From: Pseudomonadota bacterium
GTDB lineage: Bacteria > Pseudomonadota > Alphaproteobacteria > Rhizobiales > Xanthobacteraceae
Direction of reading: 5' to 3'
Assembly: GCA_023435725.1 (NCBI GenBank)
Contig: JAEYRD010000201.1
Location: forward strand, 1-64,000
Length of the DNA stretch: 64,000 bases
Notes under the pieces: model-generated
Database searches by the model: none
Told to the model about the DNA's origin: nothing
Seen by the model: the letters and a program-made list of their open reading frames with translations, nothing else
Position numbers and translations under genes: made by a program
Shown: one piece after another, positions 54,970-64,000 of the stretch
How positions within the stretch are numbered: the first letter of the stretch is position 1
Layout of the letters: every line of letters begins with the position of its first letter

Positions 54970-55362
54970 GCGTCTGCTTTCAAAAGCGCGTTTCCGCTCG
55001 GCGCTTTGCGCCCTGCGGGCCGGCCCAAGGCCGCCGTCGTTAATAACAGAACACAGAAGAGTCCCGTCAACCCCTTGACCCGGCCCGCCAGTCGTTCTGT
55101 GATGCGCAGGTGCTATTCAGTCGCCGCATGTTGAGGGGCTGCCGCGACCTTCGATCCATCTTCTGACCGGACCTTGCGCCACAGCCATAACGGCGGGCGC
55201 CCGCGGCGGGGATTAAGGTATGGCCTCCCGGGATGGGCGAGTGTTCGGCAAGGTTTTCCAGCACGACTCTTGCAAGGCTAGTCTTGGTAGAGCTAGCCCT
55301 GGCAGAGACGATCCTGAGACAACGTTCCTGACCTTGAGACGATTTTGAAAGGCTTTCAGCCC
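54970..55362. promoter_or_regulatory. Divergent intergenic region between metC and aapJ
   Basis: These 393 bases hold no convincing gene. A short hairpin GGCTAG...CTAGCC is at about 55277-55299, and a GAGACGA motif is repeated at about 55306 and 55335 before aapJ. No clear sigma-54 pair (GG/GC) was found. It should hold both promoters and any nitrogen-control site. Confidence 0.4.
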
Positions 55363-56379
55363 ATGAAACGCGTAACCCTGGCTCTCACTCTCGCTCTCGC
55401 TGCCGGCCTGACCACCCAAGCAGCCGATGCGCAAACGCTCAAGACCGTCAAGGACCGGGGTGTGCTGTCCTGCGGCGTCAGCCAGGGTCTGCCGGGCTTC
55501 TCCTCGCCCGACGACAAGGGCAACTGGACCGGGCTCGACGTCGATGTCTGCCGCGCCGTCGCTGCCGCCATCTTCAACGATCCGACCAAGATCAAGTTCG
55601 TGCCGCTGTCCGCCAAGGATCGCTTCACGGCGCTGCAATCCGGCGAAGTCGACGTGCTCTCGCGCAACACTACCTGGACGATCTCGCGCGATACCTCGCT
55701 CGGCGCCAACTTTACCGGTGTGACCTACTACGACGGACAGGGCTTCATGGTGAAGAAGTCGCTCAAGGTGAATTCGGCGCTCGAACTCAATAGCGCCTCC
55801 GTTTGCGTGCAGACCGGCACCACCACCGAGCAGAATCTCGCCGACTACTTCAAGGCCAACAACATGAAGTACGAGGTGATCGCGTTCGGCACCAATGACG
55901 AAACGGTCAAGGCCTACGAAGCTGGCCGCTGCGATGTCTTCACCACCGACCAGTCGGGCCTGTACGCCAACCGCCTGAAGCTGGCCAATCCCAACGATCA
56001 CATGGTGCTCCCTGAGATCATCTCGAAGGAGCCGCTCGGACCGATGGTGCGGCACGGCGACGACCAGTGGTTCGACATCGTGAAGTGGACGCTGTTTGCA
56101 ATGGTCACCGCAGAAGAGCTCGGCGTGACCTCGAAGAACGTCGACGAGAAGGCCAAGTTGGAAAATCCGGAGCTGAAGCGTGTGCTCGGCACCGACGGCA
56201 ATTTCGGTGAACAGCTCGGCCTCACCAAGGACTGGGTGGTCCGGATCGTGAAGTCAGTCGGTAATTACGGCGAGGTCTTCGATCGCAATGTCGGCTCGGG
56301 CTCGCCGCTCGCCATCAATCGCGGTCTCAACAATCTCTGGAACAAGGGCGGTCTCCAGTACGCGCCGCCGATCCGCTGA
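55363..56379 (+). CDS. aapJ: General L-amino acid ABC transporter, periplasmic binding protein
   Basis: A 338-residue periplasmic protein from ATG 55363 (MKRVTLALTLALAAG), with signal cleavage expected after ADA near residue 23. The SBP_bac_3 fold shows TLKTVKDRGVLSCGVSQGLPGFS, WTGLDVDVCRAVAAAIF, CVQTGTTTEQNL and VFTTDQSGLYANR. It is the first gene of a complete aapJQMP set. The Aap system takes up a broad range of L-amino acids and is important in bacteroids of rhizobia. Confidence 0.95.
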   Translation: MKRVTLALTLALAAGLTTQAADAQTLKTVKDRGVLSCGVSQGLPGFSSPDDKGNWTGLDVDVCRAVAAAIFNDPTKIKFVPLSAKDRFTALQSGEVDVLSRNTTWTISRDTSLGANFTGVTYYDGQGFMVKKSLKVNSALELNSASVCVQTGTTTEQNLADYFKANNMKYEVIAFGTNDETVKAYEAGRCDVFTTDQSGLYANRLKLANPNDHMVLPEIISKEPLGPMVRHGDDQWFDIVKWTLFAMVTAEELGVTSKNVDEKAKLENPELKRVLGTDGNFGEQLGLTKDWVVRIVKSVGNYGEVFDRNVGSGSPLAINRGLNNLWNKGGLQYAPPIR

Positions 56380-56405
56380 TTTCGCCTGATCCGCGGCTCG
56401 CGGCG

Positions 56406-57611
56406 ATGAGCACCGAGGCCCGTAAACCGCCAGCCCAGATTGCGCTGAAGATCAGGCGCATTCTGGGGGGCAAGACTGGCTGGAATGGCGTCGCCGTCCA
56501 GTTTGTCTTCGCGGCGGTTCTGGGCTGGATTGCCTATGAAATCGTCTCCAACACCCGCGCCAACCTCGAAAACCAGCACATTGCCGCCGGCTTCGGCTTC
56601 CTCCGGAACAATGCCGGCTTCGACGTCAACCAGACTCTGATTTCCTATACCGGCTCGGACACGTTCCTGCGCGTGTTCGTTGTCGGGCTTTTGAACACGC
56701 TCCTGGTCTCGGTGGTAGGCATCGTCTTTGCCACCGTGATCGGCTTCATCGTCGCGTTGTGCCGGCTGTCGCCCAACTGGCTCCTGTCGCGCGTTGGCGA
56801 GATTTACGTCGAAATCATCCGCAACCTGCCGGTGCTGTTCCAGATCCTGTTCTGGTACCTGGCGGTGCTGGCGGCCCTGCCAAATCCGCGGCAGAGCATT
56901 TCGCTTCTCGGCATCGTCTTTATCAGCAATCGCGGACTGGTCATTCCCCGCCCGATCGGCGAGAGCGGATTTGAGCCGTTCCTTTCGGCGCTGGCGCTCG
57001 GCATCGTCGGCGCGCTGGCTCTTCGCATCTATGCGCGGCGTGCGCTGTTTCAGCGCGGGCAGATGATCCGCATCTGGCCCTATGTGCTGGGCCTGCTGTT
57101 GGGGCTGCCGCTCGTCACCATGCTGGTGTTCGGTTTGCCCTTCACCTTCGAGCTGCCGCAGCTCAAGGGATTCAATTTCGCCGGCGGCTCGCGGATCATT
57201 CCGGAGTTCGTGGCCCTGACGGTGGCCCTGTCGACCTATACCGCCGCCTTCATCGCCGAGATCGTCCGCGCCGGCATCCTGTCCGTGCACAAGGGACAGA
57301 TGGAGGCGGGATCCTCGCTTGGCCTCAGCCGCGGCACCACGCTCCGATTGATCGTCGTGCCGCAGGCGATGCGCGTCATCGTGCCGCCGCTGACCAACCA
57401 GTATCTCAACCTCACCAAGAATTCTTCGCTGGCGGTCGCGATCGGCTATCCTGACCTCGTCTCGGTATTCGCCGGCACGTCGCTGAGCCAGACCGGGCAG
57501 GCAATCGAGATCATCGCCATGACGATGGGCGTCTATCTCCTGATCTCTCTCGTCACCAGCGCTGTCATGAGCGTGTACGGTTGGCGCGTCAGCCGGAGCC
57601 TTGGCGCATGA
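56406..57611 (+). CDS. aapQ: General L-amino acid ABC transporter permease AapQ
   Basis: A 401-residue integral membrane protein with about eight hydrophobic segments. The ABC permease EAA loop reads VHKGQMEAGSSLGLSRGTTLRLIVVPQA near 295-322, followed by PPLTNQYLNLTKNSSLAVAIGYPDL, the amino-acid subclass signature. It pairs with AapM. Its stop overlaps the aapM start by ATGA, so the two are translationally coupled. Confidence 0.94.
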   Translation: MSTEARKPPAQIALKIRRILGGKTGWNGVAVQFVFAAVLGWIAYEIVSNTRANLENQHIAAGFGFLRNNAGFDVNQTLISYTGSDTFLRVFVVGLLNTLLVSVVGIVFATVIGFIVALCRLSPNWLLSRVGEIYVEIIRNLPVLFQILFWYLAVLAALPNPRQSISLLGIVFISNRGLVIPRPIGESGFEPFLSALALGIVGALALRIYARRALFQRGQMIRIWPYVLGLLLGLPLVTMLVFGLPFTFELPQLKGFNFAGGSRIIPEFVALTVALSTYTAAFIAEIVRAGILSVHKGQMEAGSSLGLSRGTTLRLIVVPQAMRVIVPPLTNQYLNLTKNSSLAVAIGYPDLVSVFAGTSLSQTGQAIEIIAMTMGVYLLISLVTSAVMSVYGWRVSRSLGA

Positions 57612-59128
57612 GCGATATCACCTCGTCCAGCTTCGTCCGCCGGGACCTGCTCACCGAGCGTCCCGCGCCGGTGAAGACCACGGGCTTCATAGGCCTGGTG
57701 CGCACCCGCCTGTTCAACTCGCCGACCAACATCCTGCTCACGATCGTGGGCGCCTTGCTGCTCTGGTTCACCATCGTTCCATCCGTCAGGTTCCTGATGG
57801 TCAACGCGGTCTGGACCGGCAACGATCGTGCGGCGTGCCTGCCCGAGAATGCCGGCTTCGCGGTTGGCGCCTGCTGGCCGTACATCCAGGCCAAGCTGCC
57901 GCAATTGATTTACGGCTTCTATCCCGAGGCTGAGCGCTGGCGGGTCAACCTCGCGCTGATCCTGGCAGCAGTTCTGCTGTTGCCGCTGCTCGTCCCGCGC
58001 TTGCCGGCGAAGGGGCTCAACGCGGGCCTGTTCTTCTTCGCCTTTCCGGTGGTTGCATTCTTCCTGCTGCATGGCGGCGGGATCACCGGCTTCGGCCTGA
58101 GCTGGACGGCCGGACTGCTGCAATTGTTCGACGACAGCATCATGAGCGCCGGGCAGGGTCTGCTGGATCTCGGCAAGACCTCGGCCATCGCGCCGTTGCT
58201 GTGGGTCATCGGCCATCTCATCCTGCTGGTCGGCACGGCGATCTCCTGGCTGATCTTTCCGCTGACCTGGCTGCGCGATCAGATGCAGGCGACCGGCCAG
58301 TCGGTCTGGGCCGATTTCGCCATCACGACCGTCGTCGTCTCCCTGATCGCCTTCCGGCTTGGTGGCGGGGTACGTGCGGGCTGGCGCACGCTCGCCTCGA
58401 GCCTCGCCACCTTCGTCGCCATCGCGATCGTGATCAAGCTGATGGATCTCGATCACGGCGGATTGCCCGTCGTGCAGACGAGGCTGTGGGGCGGGCTTCT
58501 GGTGACGCTGGTGGTCTCCGTCACCGGGATCGTCACATCGCTGCCGATCGGCATTGCGCTGGCTCTCGGCCGCCGCTCCACCATTCCGCTGATCCGGATC
58601 TTCTCGATCGCCTTCATCGAGTTCTGGCGCGGCGTACCGCTGATTACCGTGCTGTTTTTTGCGACCTACATGCTGCCCTTGTTCCTGCCCGGCAATTTCA
58701 CGGTCGACGGGCTGGTGCGCGCGCTGATCGGAATCGCGCTGTTCACGGGCGCCTACCAGGCCGAGAACGTACGCGGCGGGTTGGCTGCGATCCCGCGCGG
58801 GCAGGGCGAGGCTGCGGCTGCGCTGGGGCTGTCCTGGTGGAAGACGACCTCGTTGATCGTGCTGCCGCAGGCGCTGCGCCACGTCATTCCGAACCTCGTC
58901 AACAGCTTCATCTCGCTGTTCAAGGACACTTCGCTCGTTTCGATCGTGGCGCTGTTCGATTTGCTCGGTTCCCTGCGAGCGTCATTCGCGGATCCGAAGT
59001 GGTCGACGCCGTCGACGTTGTTCACCGGCTTCGCTTTTGCCGGTATCATCTATTTCATCTTCTGCTTTGGAATGTCGCGCTACTCGCTCTTCGTCGAGCA
59101 CCGCCTCAACGCCCACCGCCGCAACTGA
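57608..59128 (+). CDS. aapM: General L-amino acid ABC transporter permease AapM
   Basis: A 506-residue membrane protein from ATG 57608, overlapping the aapQ stop. The C-terminal half carries the amino-acid permease core GLAAIPRGQGEAAAALGLSWWKTTSLIVLPQA. The first about 280 residues add several more hydrophobic segments. The protein is longer than the about 380 residues I expect for Rhizobium AapM, with the extra length before the permease core. Confidence 0.93.
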   Translation: MSDITSSSFVRRDLLTERPAPVKTTGFIGLVRTRLFNSPTNILLTIVGALLLWFTIVPSVRFLMVNAVWTGNDRAACLPENAGFAVGACWPYIQAKLPQLIYGFYPEAERWRVNLALILAAVLLLPLLVPRLPAKGLNAGLFFFAFPVVAFFLLHGGGITGFGLSWTAGLLQLFDDSIMSAGQGLLDLGKTSAIAPLLWVIGHLILLVGTAISWLIFPLTWLRDQMQATGQSVWADFAITTVVVSLIAFRLGGGVRAGWRTLASSLATFVAIAIVIKLMDLDHGGLPVVQTRLWGGLLVTLVVSVTGIVTSLPIGIALALGRRSTIPLIRIFSIAFIEFWRGVPLITVLFFATYMLPLFLPGNFTVDGLVRALIGIALFTGAYQAENVRGGLAAIPRGQGEAAAALGLSWWKTTSLIVLPQALRHVIPNLVNSFISLFKDTSLVSIVALFDLLGSLRASFADPKWSTPSTLFTGFAFAGIIYFIFCFGMSRYSLFVEHRLNAHRRN

Positions 59129-59140
59129 TCGAGCTCCACC

Positions 59141-59881
59141 ATGTCCGCTGACCCCATCGTCAAGATTTCCGGCCTCAACAAATGGTACGGCGAGTTTCAC
59201 GTGCTGCGCGACATCGACCTCGAGGTCCACAAGGGCGAGCGCATCGTGATCTGCGGCCCCTCGGGCTCCGGCAAGTCGACGCTGATCCGCTGCATCAACG
59301 CGCTCGAGGAATTCCAGGAAGGCCAGATCGTCGTCGACGGCATCGAGCTCGGGCCGAACCTCAAGCACATCGACGCGGTGCGCCGCGAAGTCGGCATGGT
59401 GTTCCAGAGCTTCAATCTCTTCCCGCATCTCACGGTGCTGGACAATTGCACGCTGGCGCCGATCTGGGTGCGCAACATTCCCAAGAAGGACGCCGAGGCG
59501 ACCGCGATGAAATTCCTGGAGCGGGTCAAGATCCCGCACCAGGCCAACAAGTTTCCGGGACAGATGTCCGGAGGCCAGCAGCAGCGTGTCGCGATCGCGC
59601 GCGCACTGACGATGAACCCGAAGGTGATGCTGTTCGACGAGCCCACCTCGGCGCTCGATCCGGAGATGGTCAAGGAGGTGCTCGACACCATGGTCGACCT
59701 CGCCAGGGAAGGCATGACCATGCTGGTCGTCACCCACGAGATGGGTTTTGCCCGCGAGGTCGCCAACCGCGTGGTGTTCATGGACGCCGGTCAGATCATC
59801 GAGGCCAATACGCCCAATGAGTTCTTCGCCACGCCCCAGCACGCGCGCACCAAGCTCTTCCTGAGCCAGATTTTGCGGTGA
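59141..59881 (+). CDS. aapP: General L-amino acid ABC transporter ATP-binding protein AapP
   Basis: A 246-residue ATPase. Walker A GPSGSGKST is at 39-47, the signature MSGGQQQRVAIARAL near 145-159, Walker B VMLFDEPTSALDP next, and the switch His in VVTHEMGFA. It drives amino-acid import by the AapQ/AapM pair. It starts 12 bases after aapM and ends the operon. Confidence 0.95.
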   Translation: MSADPIVKISGLNKWYGEFHVLRDIDLEVHKGERIVICGPSGSGKSTLIRCINALEEFQEGQIVVDGIELGPNLKHIDAVRREVGMVFQSFNLFPHLTVLDNCTLAPIWVRNIPKKDAEATAMKFLERVKIPHQANKFPGQMSGGQQQRVAIARALTMNPKVMLFDEPTSALDPEMVKEVLDTMVDLAREGMTMLVVTHEMGFAREVANRVVFMDAGQIIEANTPNEFFATPQHARTKLFLSQILR

Positions 59882-59951
59882 CCTCGCAGGGTGGGCGCAT
59901 TCGGGCCGTACCGTGGCCCCGGCGGCTTCAAGCGCCCGAAAGCCTCTCGAC

Positions 59952-60986
59952 CTAGACGAACGGCGGCTTGATGTTGCTGCGCTTCTCCAGCCACTCCGGC
60001 ACCGGGAGGTTCTTGGCGCGCATGAAATCCGCGTTGAACAGCTTTGACTGATAGCGGCTGCCGGAATCGCAGAGCACCGTGACGATCGTCTTGCCGGGCC
60101 CGAGCTGCCTGGCGAGGCGCATGGCGCCGACGATGTTGACGCCGGTCGAGCCGCCGAGGCACAGGCCTTCGTGCTGGAGCAGTTCGTAGATGACGCTCAC
60201 GGCTTCCGCATCGGGAATGAGATAGGCGTCATCGACCTTCGCGGTCTCGACGATCGCGGTCGCGCGGTTGAGGCCGATGCCTTCGGTGATCGAGCCGCCG
60301 GGCGTCGCCTTGGCATCGCCCGTCCTGAAGTATTCGTACATGCCGGCGCCGTGCGGGTCGGCACAGGCGATCCTGACGTTCTTGTTCTTCTCTTTCAGAT
60401 AGCGGCTGATGCCGGCGAGCGTGCCGCCGCTGCCGACCGAACAGACGAAACCGTCGACCTTGCCGCCGGTCTGCTCCCAGATCTCCGGCCCTGTGGACTC
60501 GTAATGCGCCTTGGCGTTGTCGAGGTTATTCCACTGGTCGGCGAACAGCACGCCATTGGGCTCGGTCTTGCGCAACTCGTCCGCGAGGCGGCGGCCGACA
60601 TGCTGGTAGTTGTTGGGATTGGCATAGGGCAGGGCGGGGACTTCGATCAGCTCGGCGCCGCACAGCTTCAGAAAGTCTTTCTTCTCCTGGCTCTGCGTCT
60701 CCGGGATCACGATCAGCGTGCGGTAACCACGGGCGCTGGCGACGACAGCGAGCCCGATGCCGGTGTTGCCGGCGGTCGCTTCGACCACGAGACCGCCGGG
60801 CTTGAGCTCGCCGCGCTTCTCCGCCTCCAGGATCATCCATTTGCCAGCCCGGTCCTTGACCGACTGGCCCGGATTCATGAACTCAGCCTTGCCCAGGATG
60901 GTGCAGCCGGTCAGTTCCGAGGCGCGCTTGAGCTTGATCAGCGGAGTGTCGCCGATGGCTTCGACAACGTCGTTTCGAATGGTCAT
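59952..60986 (-). CDS. cysK: Cysteine synthase (O-acetylserine sulfhydrylase)
   Basis: A 344-residue PLP enzyme. The cofactor lysine is Lys44 in PGQSVKDRAG, with the substrate loop EATAGNTGIGLA, SVGSGGTLAGISRYL and GGSTGVNI. It replaces the acetyl group of O-acetylserine by sulfide to give cysteine. The length is about 25 residues above E. coli CysK. A cystathionine beta-synthase-like activity cannot be excluded. It is convergent with aapP. Confidence 0.9.
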   Translation of the reverse strand: MTIRNDVVEAIGDTPLIKLKRASELTGCTILGKAEFMNPGQSVKDRAGKWMILEAEKRGELKPGGLVVEATAGNTGIGLAVVASARGYRTLIVIPETQSQEKKDFLKLCGAELIEVPALPYANPNNYQHVGRRLADELRKTEPNGVLFADQWNNLDNAKAHYESTGPEIWEQTGGKVDGFVCSVGSGGTLAGISRYLKEKNKNVRIACADPHGAGMYEYFRTGDAKATPGGSITEGIGLNRATAIVETAKVDDAYLIPDAEAVSVIYELLQHEGLCLGGSTGVNIVGAMRLARQLGPGKTIVTVLCDSGSRYQSKLFNADFMRAKNLPVPEWLEKRSNIKPPFV

Positions 60987-61743
60987 GTCGGGGGAAAATC
61001 ACTAGCAAGGGGTTGAGCGGGTTTGGCCCGAACCTAGTGCTTGCCAGGCCAAAGGGGAAGGCTTTTGCGCTGCGGCGAAACGGGCTGAAGTGCCCGCCGA
61101 AGCAGCGATATTCCGGCAAGAGAGGCTGGCCCGGGTCACGCGGCGGGACATCGGCAGGAGAATAAGGCTGATCGCCGTTAGAGGGTAGAAGATAACGATG
61201 GTCATGTGCGCCGTGACCGCCAGTTTCCGCCTCGGGCGACGCGTGTGGATAAGGAAGAGCATGCCCGACGGGCCTCCTCGACAACATGGTGGCGCGCGGA
61301 AGACGGAGGTCATATCTGCCCTGAGGATGGGTGTTCGTCTCGCGGTTGACGGCTTCGTGAAAATGGTCGGCCGGGCTGCTGAAGCCGCATGGCTGCTGTT
61401 GCAGGTCGGCGCGGCCTGATCGTGCAGAGCTGGCCCGGTGTGGCGCCAATATCACATGAAATCTTGGTAAGCTTGATCGCGTTTCCCAATGTTTCGGGAA
61501 TGAGAAAAATCACTGCAAGACAGGCACATTGTTCATTTTCGTGTCCCCCATATCAGCGCATTTGGGTGTGCGCTTCGCGGGTGCGGCACTGTCCCGCTGT
61601 TCCGCGCCCGGCTAGTATGGATGTCAGGTTCCGCAGAAAGCTCCACCTGTGAACGAGTTGCAGAAAGCCCCCCGACTGTCCGACCGCGAATCGGCTAATC
61701 CGGCTGCGCGGTGGCGGGTCGATCTGCCCGGCAGGGGGTGGAT
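60987..61743. other. Long intergenic region between cysK and the NodT-type gene; no convincing gene
   Basis: These 757 bases contain only weak frames. The best is a plus-strand one at 61198-61419 (73 residues, amphipathic C-terminus), which has no good ribosome-binding site. TTCCC-AATGTTTC-GGGAA at about 61483-61500 is a small hairpin. The promoter of the efflux operon should be near its right end. Confidence 0.4.
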
Positions 61744-63222
61744 GTGACACAGGATGTTCCTGCGATCGCCATGCGGCGGTCCCCTGGCTCTGCGTCTCGG
61801 ATGCTGCGTGCAGCGGGCTGGGTTGCGGTGCTGTGCTGGGCTGCCAGCTCGGGGGCTTGCGTGCTGACGCAGGATCTTCCGGATCCCGCGCTCGACGTTC
61901 CCACGCAGTACAAATACGCGGGCAAGGGGGATGCGCCGCCGTCACTGGATTGGTGGCGCGGCTTCCGCTCCACGGAACTGACGCAGCTGATGGAAGAGGC
62001 GCAGACCGTCAATCTGGACATCGCCGCCGCCGTCGCGCGCATCGTCCAGGCCGATGCACAGGCGCGGCAGGCGGGCGCGGCGCTGCTGCCGAGCCTGTCG
62101 GGAAGCGGATCCGAGACCTATTCGCGGACCTCGGGCTCATCGTCCTCCGGTCTCACCAACGGCGGCCGCGAGGTCGTCAATTATTCGGCTTCGCTGAGCG
62201 CGAGCTACCAGCTCGATTTCTGGGGCCAGAACCGCGACGCGCTGCAGACGGCGGAGGAAACCGCCAATGCGAACCGCTTCGATCGCGACGTCGTCGCGCT
62301 GACGACGCTTGCGGGCGTCGCCAACGCCTATTTCCAGGTGCTGGCGTCGCAGGACCGCCTACGGACCGCGCAGAACAACATCGCGAGCGCGCAGCGCATC
62401 CTCGATGCGATCAAGGAGCGCCGCAAGGCCGGTACCGGCACCGATCTGGACGTCGCGCAGCAGGAGAGCGTGCTGGGCAACCAGAAGGCGTCGGTGCCGC
62501 CGCTGCGCCAGACGCTCGACCAGAATGTCAACGCGCTCGCCGTGCTGGTGTCGCGCCCGCCGGAGAGCGTGCGTGTGCGCGGCGGCTCGCTGAACAACAT
62601 CGCCATCCCCAAGGTCACGCCGGGCCTGCCGTCGGAGATTTTGACGCAGCGGCCGGATATTCGTCGGCAGGAGGCGCAGCTTGCCTCGGCGACTGCGAAC
62701 ATCGGCAACGCCCGCGCGCAGTTCTTCCCGACCATCCAGTTGACCGGCAATGGCGGCTATCAGAGCTCGGCACTGGTCTCGCTGTTCCAGCCGCATGCGG
62801 CGTTCTTCCAGCTCGTCGGCAGCGCCACCCAGCCGATCTTCGACGGCGGCAAGATCCTCGGCAATTTCGAGTTCGCCAAGGCGCGGCAGGACGAGCTGCT
62901 TCAGACCTACCGCAAGACCATCGTTCAGTCCTTTGCCGACGTGGACAATGCGCTGTATGCGATCAAGCAGACCACGATCAAGCTGCAATTGCAGCGCGAT
63001 GTCGTCACCTCGTCCCGGCGCGCGTTCGATCTTGCCGAGCAGCAATTGCGCGCCGGCACCGCCGACATCGTGACCGTGCTGAACGTCCAGCAGACACTAT
63101 TTCAGGCGGAAGATGCGTTGTGGCAGGCCCAGCTCGCACGGCTTCTTGCCATCGTCAGCCTGTATCAGGCGCTCGGCGGCGGCTGGGAGCCGAGGATGGA
63201 GAAGCCGGTCAATGCTCTTTAA
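61744..63222 (+). CDS. RND efflux outer-membrane lipoprotein (NodT/OprM family)
   Basis: A 492-residue protein. GTG 61744 is chosen because a G-run stands five bases before it; GTG 61711 and ATG 61771 are alternatives. The lipobox-like SSGAC follows a hydrophobic segment, so the protein is likely lipid-anchored. Two OEP repeats follow, with SASYQLDFWGQNRDALQTAEE and the matching second half QPIFDGGKILGNFEFAKARQ. It forms the trimeric outer-membrane channel of a tripartite pump. Its stop overlaps the adaptor gene that follows. The exported substrate is unknown. Confidence 0.9.
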   Translation: MTQDVPAIAMRRSPGSASRMLRAAGWVAVLCWAASSGACVLTQDLPDPALDVPTQYKYAGKGDAPPSLDWWRGFRSTELTQLMEEAQTVNLDIAAAVARIVQADAQARQAGAALLPSLSGSGSETYSRTSGSSSSGLTNGGREVVNYSASLSASYQLDFWGQNRDALQTAEETANANRFDRDVVALTTLAGVANAYFQVLASQDRLRTAQNNIASAQRILDAIKERRKAGTGTDLDVAQQESVLGNQKASVPPLRQTLDQNVNALAVLVSRPPESVRVRGGSLNNIAIPKVTPGLPSEILTQRPDIRRQEAQLASATANIGNARAQFFPTIQLTGNGGYQSSALVSLFQPHAAFFQLVGSATQPIFDGGKILGNFEFAKARQDELLQTYRKTIVQSFADVDNALYAIKQTTIKLQLQRDVVTSSRRAFDLAEQQLRAGTADIVTVLNVQQTLFQAEDALWQAQLARLLAIVSLYQALGGGWEPRMEKPVNAL

Positions 63223-64000
63223 GCCGGATATGAAGGAAAGCGCGAAACAGGGGACGGCGAAGACGTCGCGTGGCCGCGGTTTCGTCATGACCCTGATCAC
63301 GCTCGCGATCCTTGGCGGCCTCGGTTATGTGGGCTGGACCGCGATGCATCAGCAGCAGCAGGCGAACAACCGCAACCAGCGGCCCGATCTGCCTGTGCCG
63401 GTACTGGCCGCGACCCCACGTATCCAGGATGTGCCGGTCTTTCTCGACGGCGTCGGCGCGATCCGCGCGCTCAACACCGTGACCGTGCGCTCGCAGGTCG
63501 ACGGCAAGCTGATCGCGGTGAATTTCACCGAAGGGCAGGACGTCAAGAAGGGCGACGTGCTCGGCGAGATCGACCCGGCGATCTACCAGGCGCAGTACGA
63601 CCAGGCCGTCGCCAAGAAGGCACAGGACCAGGCCCAGCTCGCCAACCAGCGCATCGACCTTTCGCGCTACGAGCAGCTCGCCGCCTCCAATGCCGGGTCC
63701 AAGCAGCAGGCCGACACCCAGCGCGCGCTGGTCGCGCAGACCGAGGCGCTGGTCAGGGCCGACCAGGCCGCGATCGACAACGCGGCGGCGACGCTGAGCT
63801 ATACCAAGATCGTGGCGCCGCTATCGGGCCGCGCCGGCCTGCGCCAGGTCGACCAGGGCAACATCATCCACGCCGCCGACGCCACGGGGCTTGTCGTCAT
63901 CACGCAATTGCAGCCGATCGCGGCGTGGTTCAGCCTGCCGCAGCAGCAGATCACGCGCGTCAATGCGGCGGCGGCGAAGGGGGCGCTCGCGGTCGACGTG
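63212..64000 (+). CDS. RND efflux periplasmic adaptor (MFP/HlyD family), 5' part
   Basis: From ATG 63212 (GGAGAAG seven bases upstream, overlapping the previous stop) the frame stays open to the window edge, giving 263 residues. There is one N-terminal membrane segment (FVMTLITLAILGGLGYVGW), then a Gln/Asn-rich linker. The barrel-sandwich/lipoyl half follows with VDGKLIAVNFTEGQDVKKGDVLGEID and its partner half YTKIVAPLSGRAGLRQVDQGN. A helical hairpin lies between. This is the MdtA/AcrA type adaptor that links the NodT-family channel to an RND pump, presumably encoded to the right. Confidence 0.93.
   Translation, partial: MLFKPDMKESAKQGTAKTSRGRGFVMTLITLAILGGLGYVGWTAMHQQQQANNRNQRPDLPVPVLAATPRIQDVPVFLDGVGAIRALNTVTVRSQVDGKLIAVNFTEGQDVKKGDVLGEIDPAIYQAQYDQAVAKKAQDQAQLANQRIDLSRYEQLAASNAGSKQQADTQRALVAQTEALVRADQAAIDNAAATLSYTKIVAPLSGRAGLRQVDQGNIIHAADATGLVVITQLQPIAAWFSLPQQQITRVNAAAAKGALAVDV

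Noticed and set aside
55277..55345. Sigma-54 (-24/-12) promoter before aapJ
   Set aside because: TGGCAG near 55302 is not followed by TGC at the right distance.
61198..61419. 73-codon plus-strand frame between cysK and the NodT-type gene
   Set aside because: No clear ribosome-binding site and no recognisable pattern apart from an amphipathic end; left as intergenic.

Overview
The window reads as chromosomal DNA of a Bradyrhizobium-like alphaproteobacterium (Nitrobacteraceae). The basis is the high GC content, a complete aapJQMP amino-acid uptake operon, an OpgC gene, a run of small proteins typical of this genus (pentapeptide MXKDX, DUF3551, an AANDN-type microprotein) and several dispersed palindromic repeats of the kind seen in Bradyrhizobium and Rhodopseudomonas. 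The assignment rests on recognition, not on a search.

Left edge (1-1271): the end of a cold-shock-domain gene, a palindromic repeat, a DUF192 protein and tRNA-Pro(TGG). From 1690 to 21824 comes an accessory-looking block that starts just after the tRNA. It carries GAPDH, lactate permease, a D-lactate-dehydrogenase-like enzyme, a fused beta-phosphoglucomutase/GH65 phosphorylase, glucokinase, PfkB-type phosphofructokinase, a P-type cation ATPase, a universal stress protein, pyruvate kinase, an acyl-CoA ligase, a membrane acyltransferase and phosphoglycerate mutase. Together these could take a disaccharide or glucose through parts of the Embden-Meyerhof route to lactate. The mix of pfkB, P-type ATPase and Usp resembles low-oxygen response modules, and an FNR/FixK-like half-palindrome lies between glk and pfkB. 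No integrase or second att copy was found, so 'island' is inference.

21825-26500 holds small proteins, OpgC, a complex-I accessory subunit, an Lrp-type regulator and a DUF3551 protein. 26482-33417 is a leucine-degradation (liu) locus: an AraC-type regulator divergent from isovaleryl-CoA dehydrogenase, both methylcrotonyl-CoA carboxylase subunits and HMG-CoA lyase. A repeat element separates it from a convergent three-gene TRAP transporter (33585-36513).

36836-40338 has small secreted or membrane proteins, a clear intrinsic terminator and tRNA-Arg(TCT). 40704-48148 is an alpha-2-macroglobulin/PBP1C operon in which a dispersed repeat supplies the N-terminal codons of pbpC. 48199-51924 is a four-gene operon for envelope glycolipid (probably lipid A) modification: GT39, PAP2 phosphatase, GT2 and a LAB_N protein. 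The right part has a Na/Pi cotransporter, metC, aapJQMP, cysK, a NodT-type outer-membrane efflux lipoprotein and the start of its RND periplasmic adaptor, which runs off the window.

Many true starts lie inside longer open frames. They were chosen here from Shine-Dalgarno spacing and family length.
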